From Lapillicoccus sp. (GTDB lineage Bacteria; Actinomycetota; Actinomycetes; Actinomycetales; Dermatophilaceae): a stretch of DNA of 35,396 nt. The position numbers and the translations under genes are program-made. Positions 1 to 7,783 of this stretch are shown piece by piece; position 1 is the stretch's first letter; every line of letters starts with the position of its first letter. The notes below the pieces were generated by a model. The model made no database searches. It saw only the letters and a list, made by a program, of their open reading frames with translations, and had not been told where the DNA came from. The stretch lies in NCBI RefSeq assembly GCF_025353065.1, contig NZ_JANXRJ010000030.1, forward strand, positions 1 to 35,396. Direction: 5' to 3'.

Positions 1-894
1 TACATCATCGACCTGCAGCAGTCGTTGACCTACATCAACAACGCCTACGAGTTCGTCAAGGAGACCGTCGCCCACGGTGGCACGATCCTCTTCGTCGGCA
101 CGAAGAAGCAGGCCCAGGAGCCCATCGCCGAGCAGGCGACGCGCGTCGGGATGCCCTACGTCAACCACCGCTGGCTCGGCGGCATGCTGACGAACTTCAA
201 CACGATCTCCAAGCGGCTCACCCGTCTGAAGGAGCTCGAGGAGATCAACGCCGACGACCTCGCCCGCTCGGGTCGGACCAAGAAGGAGCTGCTCATCCTC
301 AACCGTGAGCGGATCAAGCTCGAGAAGACCCTCGGCGGCATCCGCAACATGTCGAGGGTGCCTTCGGCGGTCTGGATCGTCGACACCAAGAAGGAGCACC
401 TCGCCGTCGACGAGGCGCGCAAGCTCGGCCTGCCCGTCATCGCGATCCTCGACACGAACTGCGACCCCGACGAGGTCGACTACAAGATCCCCGGCAACGA
501 CGACGCGATCCGCTCCGTCTCGCTGCTGACCCGGGTCGTCGCCGACGCCGTCGCCGAGGGCCTCGTGGCCCGCGCCGGCGCCCGTGGCGGCAGCACCGAG
601 GGTGCTGGAGCCGAGGAGCCGCTGGCCGAGTGGGAGCGCGAGCTCTACGCCGAGGCTGCGGCGACCGAGACGCCGGCTGAGGGTGCTGCCACGGCTCCCG
701 CGGCGGAGGGTGCAGCCGCCGCCGAGGCTCCTGCCGAAGCCGCTCCTGCTGACGCGACGCCTGCTGACGTCACCCCGGTCGCCGAGGCCGCCCCGGCCGC
801 CGAGGCTGAGACCCCCGAGGTCGTGGAGACCCCCGGCCCCGAGGTGGCGGCCGAGATCGCCAACGACCAGGCCGCGGCAACCACCAACGCCTGA
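1..894 (+). CDS. rpsB: 30S ribosomal protein S2 (5' end outside window)
   Basis: Ribosomal protein S2 of the small subunit. The reading frame is open from base 1, so the true start lies to the left of the window. The visible part contains typical S2 segments: [25 protein letters not shown], and the later [15 protein letters not shown] and [13 protein letters not shown]. After about residue 200 of the visible part the protein runs into a long tail rich in Ala, Glu, Pro and Thr, probably disordered; such tails are common in high-GC actinobacterial S2. The stop TGA is at 892-894. It is followed by a strong hairpin and then tsf, the usual partner. Identification is secure. Confidence 0.97.
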   Translation, partial: YIIDLQQSLTYINNAYEFVKETVAHGGTILFVGTKKQAQEPIAEQATRVGMPYVNHRWLGGMLTNFNTISKRLTRLKELEEINADDLARSGRTKKELLILNRERIKLEKTLGGIRNMSRVPSAVWIVDTKKEHLAVDEARKLGLPVIAILDTNCDPDEVDYKIPGNDDAIRSVSLLTRVVADAVAEGLVARAGARGGSTEGAGAEEPLAEWERELYAEAAATETPAEGAATAPAAEGAAAAEAPAEAAPADATPADVTPVAEAAPAAEAETPEVVETPGPEVAAEIANDQAAATTNA

Positions 895-901
895 GTGACG
901 A

Positions 902-932
902 CCCCTGCCGGGCCGCCGTGGCCCGGCAGGGG
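902..932 (+). terminator. Hairpin between rpsB and tsf (terminator or attenuator)
   Basis: A perfect 13-bp inverted repeat (CCCCTGCCGGGCC at 902-914, complement at 920-932) with a 5-nt loop starts 8 nt after the rpsB stop. There is no T-tract, as is usual in high-GC actinobacteria. It may attenuate transcription between the ribosomal protein gene and the elongation factor gene. Confidence 0.7.
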
Positions 933-997
933 CGTCCTCACGCCCGGATCCCGGACGGGATCCTCCATCACCGATGTTTCGAGGGAGAACGAACACC

Positions 998-1828
998 ATG
1001 GCGAACTTCACTGCTACCGACATCAAGGCCCTGCGTGAGCGCACCGGCGCGGGCATGCTCGACGTCAAGAAGGCCCTCGACGAGGCCGACGGCGACAGTG
1101 TCAAGGCCACCGAGATCCTGCGGGTCAAGGGCCTCAAGGGCGTCACCAAGCGTGAGGGGCGCACGACGTCCAACGGCCTCGTTGCCGCGTCTGCCGACGG
1201 CTCCGTGGGCACCCTCGTCGAGGTGCTCTGCGAGACCGACTTCGTCGCCAAGGCCGCGCCGTTCATCAGCCTCGCCGACCAGGTCCTCCAGCAGGCCGTC
1301 ACCTCCAGGGCGACGTCCGCGGAGGAGCTCCTCACGAGCACGCTCGCCGACGGTCGCACCGTCCAGCAGCTGCTCGACGACGCCAACGCGACGATCGGTG
1401 AGAAGATCGAGGTCAAGCGGGTGGCCCGCCTCGAGGGTGAGCACGTCGTCTCCTACCTCCACAAGACCAGCCCCGACCTCCCGGCCCAGATCGGTGTCCT
1501 CGTCGCCACCGAGGGCGGCGACGACACGATCGCGCGCGACGTCGCGATGCACGTCGCGGCCTTCGCGCCGACCGTGCTGACCCGCGACGAGATCCCGGCC
1601 GACACGGTCGAGAGCGAGCGTCGGGTGGCCGAGGCCACCGCGAAGGAGGAGGGCAAGCCGGAGGCGGCCCTGCCCAAGATCGTCGAGGGTCGCGTCAACG
1701 GCTTCTTCAAGGAGAACGTCCTCACCGAGCAGGCGTTCGCCAAGGACCAGAAGAAGTCGGTCGCGCAGGTCCTCAAGGAGGCCGGCGCGGAGGCGAAGGC
1801 CTTCGCGCGGTTCCGCGTCGGCGGCTGA
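998..1828 (+). CDS. tsf: Elongation factor Ts
   Basis: EF-Ts is the guanine nucleotide exchange factor that recycles EF-Tu from the GDP to the GTP form in the cytoplasm. The 276-residue protein opens with MANFTATDIKALRERTGAGM and has the EF-Ts signature around LDVKKALDEADGD. The core motif LCETDFVAK follows near residue 80. The ATG at 998 is chosen because the N-terminus matches the family; a GAGGGAGAA ribosome binding site lies about 10 nt upstream. An in-frame upstream extension to 974 adds nothing recognisable. It follows rpsB, as in most bacteria, and ends in a hairpin at 1837-1856. Confidence 0.97.
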   Translation: MANFTATDIKALRERTGAGMLDVKKALDEADGDSVKATEILRVKGLKGVTKREGRTTSNGLVAASADGSVGTLVEVLCETDFVAKAAPFISLADQVLQQAVTSRATSAEELLTSTLADGRTVQQLLDDANATIGEKIEVKRVARLEGEHVVSYLHKTSPDLPAQIGVLVATEGGDDTIARDVAMHVAAFAPTVLTRDEIPADTVESERRVAEATAKEEGKPEAALPKIVEGRVNGFFKENVLTEQAFAKDQKKSVAQVLKEAGAEAKAFARFRVGG

Positions 1829-1836
1829 CACCACTC

Positions 1837-1856
1837 AGCCCTCCCACGGGAGGGCT
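1837..1856 (+). terminator. tsf terminator hairpin
   Basis: Inverted repeat AGCCCTCC/GGAGGGCT with a 4-nt loop, 8 nt after the tsf stop. It is a compact factor-independent-type hairpin without a T-tract. Confidence 0.7.
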
Positions 1857-1867
1857 CCCGCCAGATC

Positions 1868-1932
1868 CGTATGCCGGTCGCCCACCTGGGGCGACCGGCA
1901 TACGCGCGCCTGGGGCGACCGGCATACGCGCG
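1868..1932. repeat. Inverted plus tandem repeat carrying GGCATAC motifs
   Basis: A 24-bp unit is present twice in exact tandem at 1885-1908 and 1909-1932; each copy contains GGGGCGACCGGCATACG. An inverted copy of 16 bp of the unit lies at 1868-1883 and pairs perfectly with 1889-1904 (5-nt loop). The same arm could instead pair with the second unit. The element sits between convergent genes (tsf and the phosphoribosyltransferase) and may act as a bidirectional terminator. Confidence 0.8.
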
Positions 1933-1951
1933 CCCGCGACCCGGCGTGCTC

Positions 1952-2461
1952 TCAGGCGTCGAGGACGATCCGGGCTGCCGCAGCAGCGCCTCGCCGCGAC
2001 ACCGGCGGCAGCGTGCTCCATGGGAAGTTGATCCACCGGTCGGTGCGCTTCCACACGTAGTCGCAGCGGACGATCGAGTGGGGTTTCTCGAAGAGCACAG
2101 CCGTGCGCACCTCGCCGACCTTGCCCGCGACGAACTCCTCGACCGAGCGGAGGGTGTGGCCGGTGTCGGCGACGTCGTCGGCGATGAGGATGCGCGCGTC
2201 GGCGAGATCGACGAAGTCCGGGGCCGGCGGCAGGATGCGCGGCACCTCGAGCCGCTCGTCGACGCCGGTATAGAACTCGACGTTCATCGTGTAGGTGTTC
2301 TTGATCCCCAGCGCATAGCCCAGGGCCCCGCCGATGAGCAGTCCACCGCGCGCGATCGACAGGATCATGTCGGGCTCGTAGTCGTTGACGATGTCCTGCG
2401 CCAGGACACGGGTGGCCGTGCCGAAGTCGTCCCAGGTAAGGATCTCGCGCCCGTCCGCCAT
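1952..2461 (-). CDS. Purine-type phosphoribosyltransferase (PRTase fold)
   Basis: A 169-residue type I phosphoribosyltransferase-fold protein, likely joining PRPP to a purine base in salvage. The PRPP-binding motif ILIADDVADTGHTL lies in the middle and fits the family pattern of hydrophobics, two Asp and TG(H)T. SIARGGLLIGG near residues 35-45 matches the upstream Arg-Gly-Gly loop. The length and the tail DYVWKRTDRWINFPW resemble xanthine/hypoxanthine (Gpt-like) enzymes of actinobacteria, but the base specificity cannot be read from the sequence. The start ATG at 2461 is divergent from the permease gene, with only 58 bp between them. The stop lies about 20 nt from the repeat at 1868-1932. Confidence 0.85.
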   Translation of the reverse strand: MADGREILTWDDFGTATRVLAQDIVNDYEPDMILSIARGGLLIGGALGYALGIKNTYTMNVEFYTGVDERLEVPRILPPAPDFVDLADARILIADDVADTGHTLRSVEEFVAGKVGEVRTAVLFEKPHSIVRCDYVWKRTDRWINFPWSTLPPVSRRGAAAAARIVLDA

Positions 2462-2519
2462 GACGACAGCCTAGTTGCGGGAGCGGGCCGCAGCACAGTG
2501 ATGGTGCGACGATGACGTC

Positions 2520-3299
2520 ATGTCGTCGATGTTCCCCCAGGCATACGGGCAGGCGTCGCTCGTCCAGGTCGACGGTGTCGGCGGCTACGTCCGGCTCGCC
2601 CTGGTCGTCGTCCTGCTGGCCGGACTCGCCGCCCTCGTCAACCGGCTGGGCGGTCTGGCGCACGGCCGCGACGCCCTCTCCGCCGCGGCGCGCGCGACCC
2701 TGCAGCTGGCCGTGGTGGGCCTGCTGATCGCCGCGGTCCTGCGCTCGTGGTGGCTGACGGCCCTCTTCATCGTCCTCATGCTCTCCACCGCGTCGGTGAC
2801 CGCTGGTCGCCGCCTCGCCCCCACCGGCCGCTGGCCCTGGGCCGCCGCAGCCGTGTGGGGGAGCGCCGTCCCCGTCGGTGCGGGACTGCTGCTCAGCGGC
2901 CTCATCCCGCTGACCGAGGTGGCCGTGGTCCCCATCCTGGGCATCCTCATCGGTGGCGCGATGACCGCCACCAGCCTCGCCGGTCGGCGCACGCTCGACG
3001 CCCTGCGCACCCGGCGCGGCGAGGTCGAGGCCGCCCTGACCCTGGGCCTCGTGGTCCGCGATGCGCGGATCCTCATCGGCCGTGACGATGCGGGGTTGGC
3101 GCTCGTACCGGGCCTCGACCAGACCCGCACCGTGGGTCTGGTGACACTGCCCGGAGCCTTCGTCGGCATGCTCCTCGGGGGCTCCACCCCGATCCAGGCC
3201 GCCGCGGTCCAGCTCGTCGTCCTCGTTGCGCTCCTGCTGGTGCAGTCGATCGCCACTCTCGTGACGTTGGAGCTGATCGCGCGCGATGTGTTGCGCTGA
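2520..3299 (+). CDS. FetB/UPF0014-family ABC transporter permease
   Basis: A 259-residue polytopic inner-membrane protein with about seven hydrophobic segments. The C-terminal part, TRTVGLVTLPGAFVGMLLGG followed by TPIQAAAVQLVVL, is the conserved core of the UPF0014/FetB family. Characterised E. coli FetB works with the ATPase FetA and is linked to iron export. No FetA-like ATPase gene is next to it, so the partner must be elsewhere or the protein works differently. The ATG at 2520 is used; an internal ATG at 2529 is an alternative. It is divergent from the phosphoribosyltransferase gene. The substrate is unproven. Confidence 0.8.
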   Translation: MSSMFPQAYGQASLVQVDGVGGYVRLALVVVLLAGLAALVNRLGGLAHGRDALSAAARATLQLAVVGLLIAAVLRSWWLTALFIVLMLSTASVTAGRRLAPTGRWPWAAAAVWGSAVPVGAGLLLSGLIPLTEVAVVPILGILIGGAMTATSLAGRRTLDALRTRRGEVEAALTLGLVVRDARILIGRDDAGLALVPGLDQTRTVGLVTLPGAFVGMLLGGSTPIQAAAVQLVVLVALLLVQSIATLVTLELIARDVLR

Positions 3300-3489
3300 C
3301 GGCAGTTCACCGTCCTCGGGGCAGGGTCTTTTCGGCAGATTCACCCGAGTCGTGCCGATCTGATGTAGACATCTGTGCAGGTATGTCCATCTGCTCGCGA
3401 GGTCCTGATGCCCGGGCCGGGTGCATGGCGCACCCACCCGCGACAGCGGGGACCGTAGCCGAGGAACAGACGCTCAGAAAGGTACAGGG
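3300..3489. other. Leader/intergenic region before the GAF-ANTAR genes
   Basis: This 190-bp stretch has no gene. It holds a weak hairpin just after the permease stop and a small hairpin at 3419-3435 (GGGTGC/GCACCC, 5-nt loop). A ribosome binding site, GAAAGG at 3477-3482, serves the GTG at 3490. I cannot define a promoter here with confidence. Confidence 0.5.
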
Positions 3490-4191
3490 GTGGAGGCCGA
3501 AGAGGTGCTGACGTGGTTGTCGCGGCTGTCTTCGCGGGACCGGGAGCTGGCTCCGCTCCCGGAACGCCTGTGCTTGGCGTGCGTCGCCGTGACCGGGGCC
3601 GACGGGGGGGCGATCACCGTGGAGTACACCGGCCAGGAGCGGATGACCCTGTTCGCCACCGACTGGGTCGCGGCTCGCCTCGAGGACCTGCAGGAGGTCA
3701 TCGGGGAGGGCCCCGGCTGGGACGCGCACGATGAGGACGAAGCGGTGATCGGGGCTCTGGGGCAGACAGCGAGCTGGCCGTCCTTCACCCCGGCGGCGTT
3801 GCAGGAGCTCGGATCGGTCTGGGTGTGCGCGGCGCCGATCAGGGCCGCAGGCGGGCGGATCGGCGTCCTGACGCTCTACTGGGCGAAGACGCAACCCACG
3901 GACCCGGATCCCTCCGCCGTGCAGTTCCTCGCCGACGTGGTCGGGGCGGCGTTCTACCAGTCGACCGAGGAGGATCTCGTCGAGCAGTTGCCCTGGTTCA
4001 GCCGCGTGCTGATCCACCAGGCCACGGGCGTGGTCGTCGCCCAGCTGTCCGTGCCCGTCGAGGACGCGATGGCTCTGCTGCGGGCCAACGCCTACGCCAC
4101 CGGCAAGGACCTCAACGCCGTCGCCGAGGAGGTGCTGAGCCGGGAGCTCGCGTTCGACTCCACCCATGTCGGCAGGGGCGACACTTCGTGA
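3490..4191 (+). CDS. GAF-ANTAR regulator, first of pair
   Basis: A 233-residue soluble regulator with an N-terminal GAF-type sensory domain (about residues 20-160) and a C-terminal ANTAR domain (about 170-222, LIHQATGVVVAQLSVPVEDA then LLRANAYATGKDLNAVAEEV). ANTAR domains bind paired hexaloop hairpins in RNA and prevent transcription termination. The GTG at 3490 is chosen because GAAAGG lies 7 nt upstream; the open frame reaches back to 3421 but the added residues look non-coding. It overlaps the next gene by 4 nt (GTGA), so translation is probably coupled. The signal sensed is unknown. Confidence 0.85.
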   Translation: MEAEEVLTWLSRLSSRDRELAPLPERLCLACVAVTGADGGAITVEYTGQERMTLFATDWVAARLEDLQEVIGEGPGWDAHDEDEAVIGALGQTASWPSFTPAALQELGSVWVCAAPIRAAGGRIGVLTLYWAKTQPTDPDPSAVQFLADVVGAAFYQSTEEDLVEQLPWFSRVLIHQATGVVVAQLSVPVEDAMALLRANAYATGKDLNAVAEEVLSRELAFDSTHVGRGDTS

Positions 4192-4934
4192 GCGGTGCCA
4201 GCCCCGGCGATCCCGGCGTCCCGCGCGACCCAGGCCGCCCGCGCGGTCATCGAGACCCCCGCGACGTCTTCGTGGAGTCGGTCCTGGCCCTGGTCACGAC
4301 CCCGGAGATGACCGACGCGCTGAACGACTTCGTGCGCGACGTCGCCGAGGCGCTCCACGTCGATGCCGTTGGCATCCTCGTCCGCGGACCCTCGGGGGAG
4401 GCCGAGCTGCTGTGTGCGACGTCGCACCGGATGGCGGAGCTGGCGATCTACGCGGTCGGTCACAAGGAGGGTCCCTGCGTGGAGTCCCTCCGGAGCGGGG
4501 TCGGTGTCATCATGACCGGGGAGGCGATCTGCGCGAGATGGCCCTCCGTCGGACCGTATATCGAGGCCGCGGGTTTCCGGATGATCACCACGATCCCCAT
4601 GCTGTGGCAGGACGCTCCGGTCGGCAGCCTCAATGTCTTCCGGCGCTCCCCGCAGGAGCTCACGGCCGCCGAGATGCTCCTCGCTCAGTCCTTCGCCGCC
4701 GTCGCCACCCTGGCGCTGGGCCAGGGGTCGACCAACGACCGGGTGGCGGGAAGCGTCGTCTCCGTCCTGAACGGGCGGGTGGTGATCGAGCAGGCCAAGG
4801 GGATCCTCTTCCAGCAGCGCGGCATCGACATGCAGGAGACCTACGAGGCCCTGCGTGCCATGGCGGAGTCGAGCGGGCGGAGCGTCTCCCAGACGGCCCG
4901 GGACCTCATCAGCGACGCGCAGCGTCGCCCCTGA
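4188..4934 (+). CDS. GAF-ANTAR regulator, second of pair
   Basis: A 248-residue protein with a flexible Pro/Arg-rich N-terminus (1-27), a GAF domain (about 35-180) and an ANTAR domain (about 186-244). The GAF part contains GHKEGPCVESLRSG, common in actinobacterial GAF-ANTAR proteins; the ANTAR part contains RVVIEQAKGILFQQRGID. The GTG start overlaps the stop of the previous gene in a GTGA arrangement, pointing to coupled translation. The two neighbours share architecture but differ strongly in sequence, so they may form a heterodimer or be old paralogues. It converges on mftD, with a hairpin between them. Confidence 0.87.
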   Translation: MSGASPGDPGVPRDPGRPRGHRDPRDVFVESVLALVTTPEMTDALNDFVRDVAEALHVDAVGILVRGPSGEAELLCATSHRMAELAIYAVGHKEGPCVESLRSGVGVIMTGEAICARWPSVGPYIEAAGFRMITTIPMLWQDAPVGSLNVFRRSPQELTAAEMLLAQSFAAVATLALGQGSTNDRVAGSVVSVLNGRVVIEQAKGILFQQRGIDMQETYEALRAMAESSGRSVSQTARDLISDAQRRP

Positions 4935-4945
4935 GCCGGAGCACA

Positions 4946-4969
4946 GCGCCACCCCCTGAGCTGTGGCGC
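4946..4969. terminator. Hairpin between convergent GAF-ANTAR gene and mftD
   Basis: Inverted repeat GCGCCAC (4946-4952) and GTGGCGC (4963-4969) with a 10-nt loop, in the 65-bp gap between convergent stops. It could end transcription from both sides. Confidence 0.55.
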
Positions 4970-4999
4970 GCAGCTCCGCCAAGAGACGGCAGGGCCCCC

Positions 5000-6193
5000 T
5001 CAGACCCGGGCGGCGGCCGTGGTGCCGAGCTCGCGCGTGAAGCCCAGGGGGATCGCGATGTCGTCGCGGGTGACGTCGTGGATCGAGCTGTGACCCATGC
5101 CGAGCAGTGCCGAGTCGATGCCGCTGCGGAAGATGTCGAGGACGTTCTCCACCCCGGCCTGGCCGTTGGCGGCGAGACCCCACAGGTAGGCGCGGCCGAT
5201 CATCACGGCCTTGGCACCGAGCGCAACCGCCTTGACCACGTCGCTGCCGCGTCGGACCCCTCCGTCGAGGAGGACGTCGACCTCGTGGCCGACGAGGTCG
5301 GCGATCCCGGGCAGCATCCGGATGGAGGCCGGGGTGCTGTCGAGGTTGTTGCCGCCGTGGTTCGACACCGAGATGGCGGAGACGCCGACGTCGACGGCCC
5401 GACGCGCATCGTCCTGTCGCGAGATGCCCTTGAGCATGAACGGCCCGCCCCACGTCTCGCGCATCCACCTGACGTCCTCCCAGGACGGCGGGGGCGTAAT
5501 CATCCACTCGTAGTAGGCGCCGAAGAAGGTCGGCGCCGGGCCACCGTTCTCGGAGAGGTTGGGCGCCGTGAGGTCGGGCACGTGGCCCGTCTTCGCATAC
5601 TCCAGCAGCCACTTCGGCCGCATCAGCCCCTCGGGGGCGAAGGAGAGCATCGCCTTGAGGTCCATCTTCTCGGGGATCGTGGGGCTGCCCCAGTCGCGAC
5701 CGTTCGAGAACGACCAGTCCAGGGTGGCGATGAGCCCGACGCACCCGGCGGCCTTCGCCCGCTCCATCCGTCGTTCCATCGACGCGCGCGAGCCCATCCA
5801 GTACATCTGGAAGAAGGTCTGGGCGTTGGCCGCGACGACGTCCTCGACCGACCGGCTCCCGAACGACGACAGCCCGATCGCGGTGCCGCGTGCGGCGGCC
5901 GCGCGAGCGACGGCGACCTCACCCTCGGGGTGCACGGCCTGGACACCGGTGGGGGAGATGATGACCGGCATGGAGATCGGCTGACCCATCACCGAGGTCG
6001 CGAGATCCCGCTCGGCGGAGAGGCCGGCGACGTGCGGCGCCATCCCGAGCTCGCCGAAGGCGGAGAGGTTGTCGGCGTAGGTGACGCCCTTCTCCGAGCC
6101 GGCGAGGAGGGCCTTGTAGACCGACGGGGGCAGCCGCTTCTGGGCGCGGCGCTGCGCCTCGGCGACGGTCTCGAACCAGGCGGACTTGGCCAT
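5000..6193 (-). CDS. mftD: Mycofactocin oxidase MftD (FMN-dependent, lactate-dehydrogenase-like)
   Basis: MftD belongs to the FMN alpha-hydroxyacid oxidase family and oxidatively deaminates the AHDP intermediate to give premycofactocin, the redox-active core. The 397-residue protein has family landmarks: Lys255 in MLKGI, the catalytic His279 in SVSNHGGNNLD, and the FMN phosphate site DGGVRRG (310-316) with GR at 333-334. Lactate and glycolate oxidases have HGGRQ here; the HGGNN form fits a non-hydroxyacid substrate. The ATG at 6193 gives a normal N-terminus, MAKSAWFETVAEAQ. It is the last gene of the minus-strand operon, about 96 nt after mftF; in the usual order mftD follows mftC. Confidence 0.93.
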   Translation of the reverse strand: MAKSAWFETVAEAQRRAQKRLPPSVYKALLAGSEKGVTYADNLSAFGELGMAPHVAGLSAERDLATSVMGQPISMPVIISPTGVQAVHPEGEVAVARAAAARGTAIGLSSFGSRSVEDVVAANAQTFFQMYWMGSRASMERRMERAKAAGCVGLIATLDWSFSNGRDWGSPTIPEKMDLKAMLSFAPEGLMRPKWLLEYAKTGHVPDLTAPNLSENGGPAPTFFGAYYEWMITPPPSWEDVRWMRETWGGPFMLKGISRQDDARRAVDVGVSAISVSNHGGNNLDSTPASIRMLPGIADLVGHEVDVLLDGGVRRGSDVVKAVALGAKAVMIGRAYLWGLAANGQAGVENVLDIFRSGIDSALLGMGHSSIHDVTRDDIAIPLGFTRELGTTAAARV

Positions 6194-6241
6194 GGGTGGT
6201 GCCTTTCGGTTGCGACGACTCGGGCGAGTCGCGGGGACGGT

Positions 6242-6300
6242 GCAGGGTCGGCGGAGGAGGGTCGGCGGGGCAGGGTCGGCGGGGGAGGGTCAGCGGAGGT
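6242..6300. repeat. Imperfect 14-15-bp tandem repeat at the mftF 3' end
   Basis: About four imperfect copies of a unit like GCAGGGTCGGCGGGG run from roughly 6242 to 6300. They cover the mftF stop codon and most of the mftF-mftD gap. The function, if any, is unknown; the repeat could affect expression of mftD. Confidence 0.6.
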
Positions 6301-7783
6301 GGTCGAATCCCTTGACGGCTGGTCGCAGCGCTCGCAGCGACCGCCCGCGCCAGGCTCCGAGCCAGACGCCGGAGCCGTAGGCGAGGTCGTCGAGGCGGCG
6401 GGCGACGAGGTAGCGCAAGGGATCGAGGTCGGATCGCGTGCGGTGGTGGTCGAGGAGCGCCTCGGCGAGCGCCGCGACGAGAAGCGCGCGGCGGGCGCGG
6501 CGGCTCACGACGGCTGCGGCGACCGACACCGGCCAGTAGTGCCGGTTCAGGGCGGAGGCGGTCTGCCAGAGCGAGGCGACGGCGCCGACGGCGGTCAGGG
6601 ATGCTGCCGTCCGGACCGGACTGTCGCTGCGCTGGAGGCGACGGGAGATGCGCAGGGTCGTCACGGCATACGCGGCGGCGGCGACGGGGATCGACCAGCG
6701 TCGTTGCGCCAGCAGTGCGCCGGCAAACACGGCGGTCCACGGGTTGAGGACCATCGGCGCGACGGCGTCGCCGTGCCGGGCCGCGAGCAGGTCGGCGCTG
6801 GTGCCGTAGAAGGCCTTGCGGGAGAGCCATGCGCTGACGTCGGTGCGGTGCTCGTGGCGCACGACCGCGGCCGGCTCGTAACGGATCCGCCAGCCGGCCT
6901 CGTGGGTGCGCCACACGAGGTCGACGTCCTCGCCGACCCGGAGGTCCTCGTCGAAGCCGCTGCCCCAGGCCTCCCGTCGCACCATGAGGGCGGCGCTCGG
7001 GAGATAGGCGACCTGTCCGTGCGGACGCACCGACGCCGGGTCGTCGCCGAGGTCGAGGGAGCTGCGGGCCGCCTCGTAGCGGTGCAGCCACCCGCGGGCC
7101 TCCCGACGAGCGGCCCTCCGGCCGGCCGGGTCGGGAGCCAGACCGAGCACCCGCGGTGCGACGAGGCCGAGCAGCGGGTCGTCGAAGTGGCGTCGCAACG
7201 CGGCGAGCCAGCCGTGCTGAGGAACGACGTCGGAGTCCAGGAACGCCACGTATGCCGCGTCGGCAGCTCGAAACCCGGTGTTGCGAGCTGCTGCCGGCCC
7301 CCGACTCACCTCGTGCCGCACGACGGTGGCTCCGTGCCGGCAGGCGATCCGGGCGGTCGACTCCTCGTCGGTGGAGCCGTCGTCGACCACCACGACGCGC
7401 ACCTGTGGAGGCAGCGCGCCGAGGAGCCGGTCCAGCTGTGCGGGGCGGTCCCGCACGGGGACGACCACGACGACGTCGCTGACCTCGCTGTCGTCGGCGC
7501 GGTCCGGCCACCACGGGTCGACGAGGTCGCGGTCGAGGAGGAGCCTGGCCAGGGCCGCCGAGGTCCCGTCGGTGACGGTGACGAGGTCGTCGTCGAGGAG
7601 GGCGGCGGCCCGGGGCTTGAGGTAGACGAGCCGTCCGGTGGACGTCCCGAGCAGGCTCCGTCCTCCGTCGCACACCTTCGTGTGCGGTCCCAGCCGGACG
7701 GCATACCCGCGGGGCAGGGAGCCCTGTGGGGTGCTCTGCAGCGGTGGGGCGCCGCCGCCGTCCTGGAGACGGAGGGGGGTCAC
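6290..7783 (-). CDS. mftF: Mycofactocin glycosyltransferase MftF
   Basis: A family 2 (GT-A fold) glycosyltransferase that adds glucose units to the mycofactocin core. The 497-residue protein has PVRDRPAQLDRL (from 109), the nucleotide-binding VVDDGSTDE (132-140) and the metal-binding DxD-type FLDSD (181-185). Later come GFDEDLRVGEDVDLVWR and a hydrophobic C-terminal part that may associate with the membrane. The N-terminal 90 residues with GTSAALARLLLD resemble the MftF leader region. The GTG at 7783 is chosen because it overlaps the SDR stop as GTGA and leaves a family-length protein; the open frame upstream is only the antisense of the SDR reading. Confidence 0.9.
   Translation of the reverse strand: MTPLRLQDGGGAPPLQSTPQGSLPRGYAVRLGPHTKVCDGGRSLLGTSTGRLVYLKPRAAALLDDDLVTVTDGTSAALARLLLDRDLVDPWWPDRADDSEVSDVVVVVPVRDRPAQLDRLLGALPPQVRVVVVDDGSTDEESTARIACRHGATVVRHEVSRGPAAARNTGFRAADAAYVAFLDSDVVPQHGWLAALRRHFDDPLLGLVAPRVLGLAPDPAGRRAARREARGWLHRYEAARSSLDLGDDPASVRPHGQVAYLPSAALMVRREAWGSGFDEDLRVGEDVDLVWRTHEAGWRIRYEPAAVVRHEHRTDVSAWLSRKAFYGTSADLLAARHGDAVAPMVLNPWTAVFAGALLAQRRWSIPVAAAAYAVTTLRISRRLQRSDSPVRTAASLTAVGAVASLWQTASALNRHYWPVSVAAAVVSRRARRALLVAALAEALLDHHRTRSDLDPLRYLVARRLDDLAYGSGVWLGAWRGRSLRALRPAVKGFDHLR

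Noticed and set aside
3419-3435. Hairpin as an ANTAR target in the GAF-ANTAR leader
   Set aside because: The loop is 5 nt, not the required hexaloop, and no second matching hairpin was found.
1773-3437. Long minus-strand open frame over tsf end, phosphoribosyltransferase and fetB
   Set aside because: It runs through two better-supported genes and is low-complexity.
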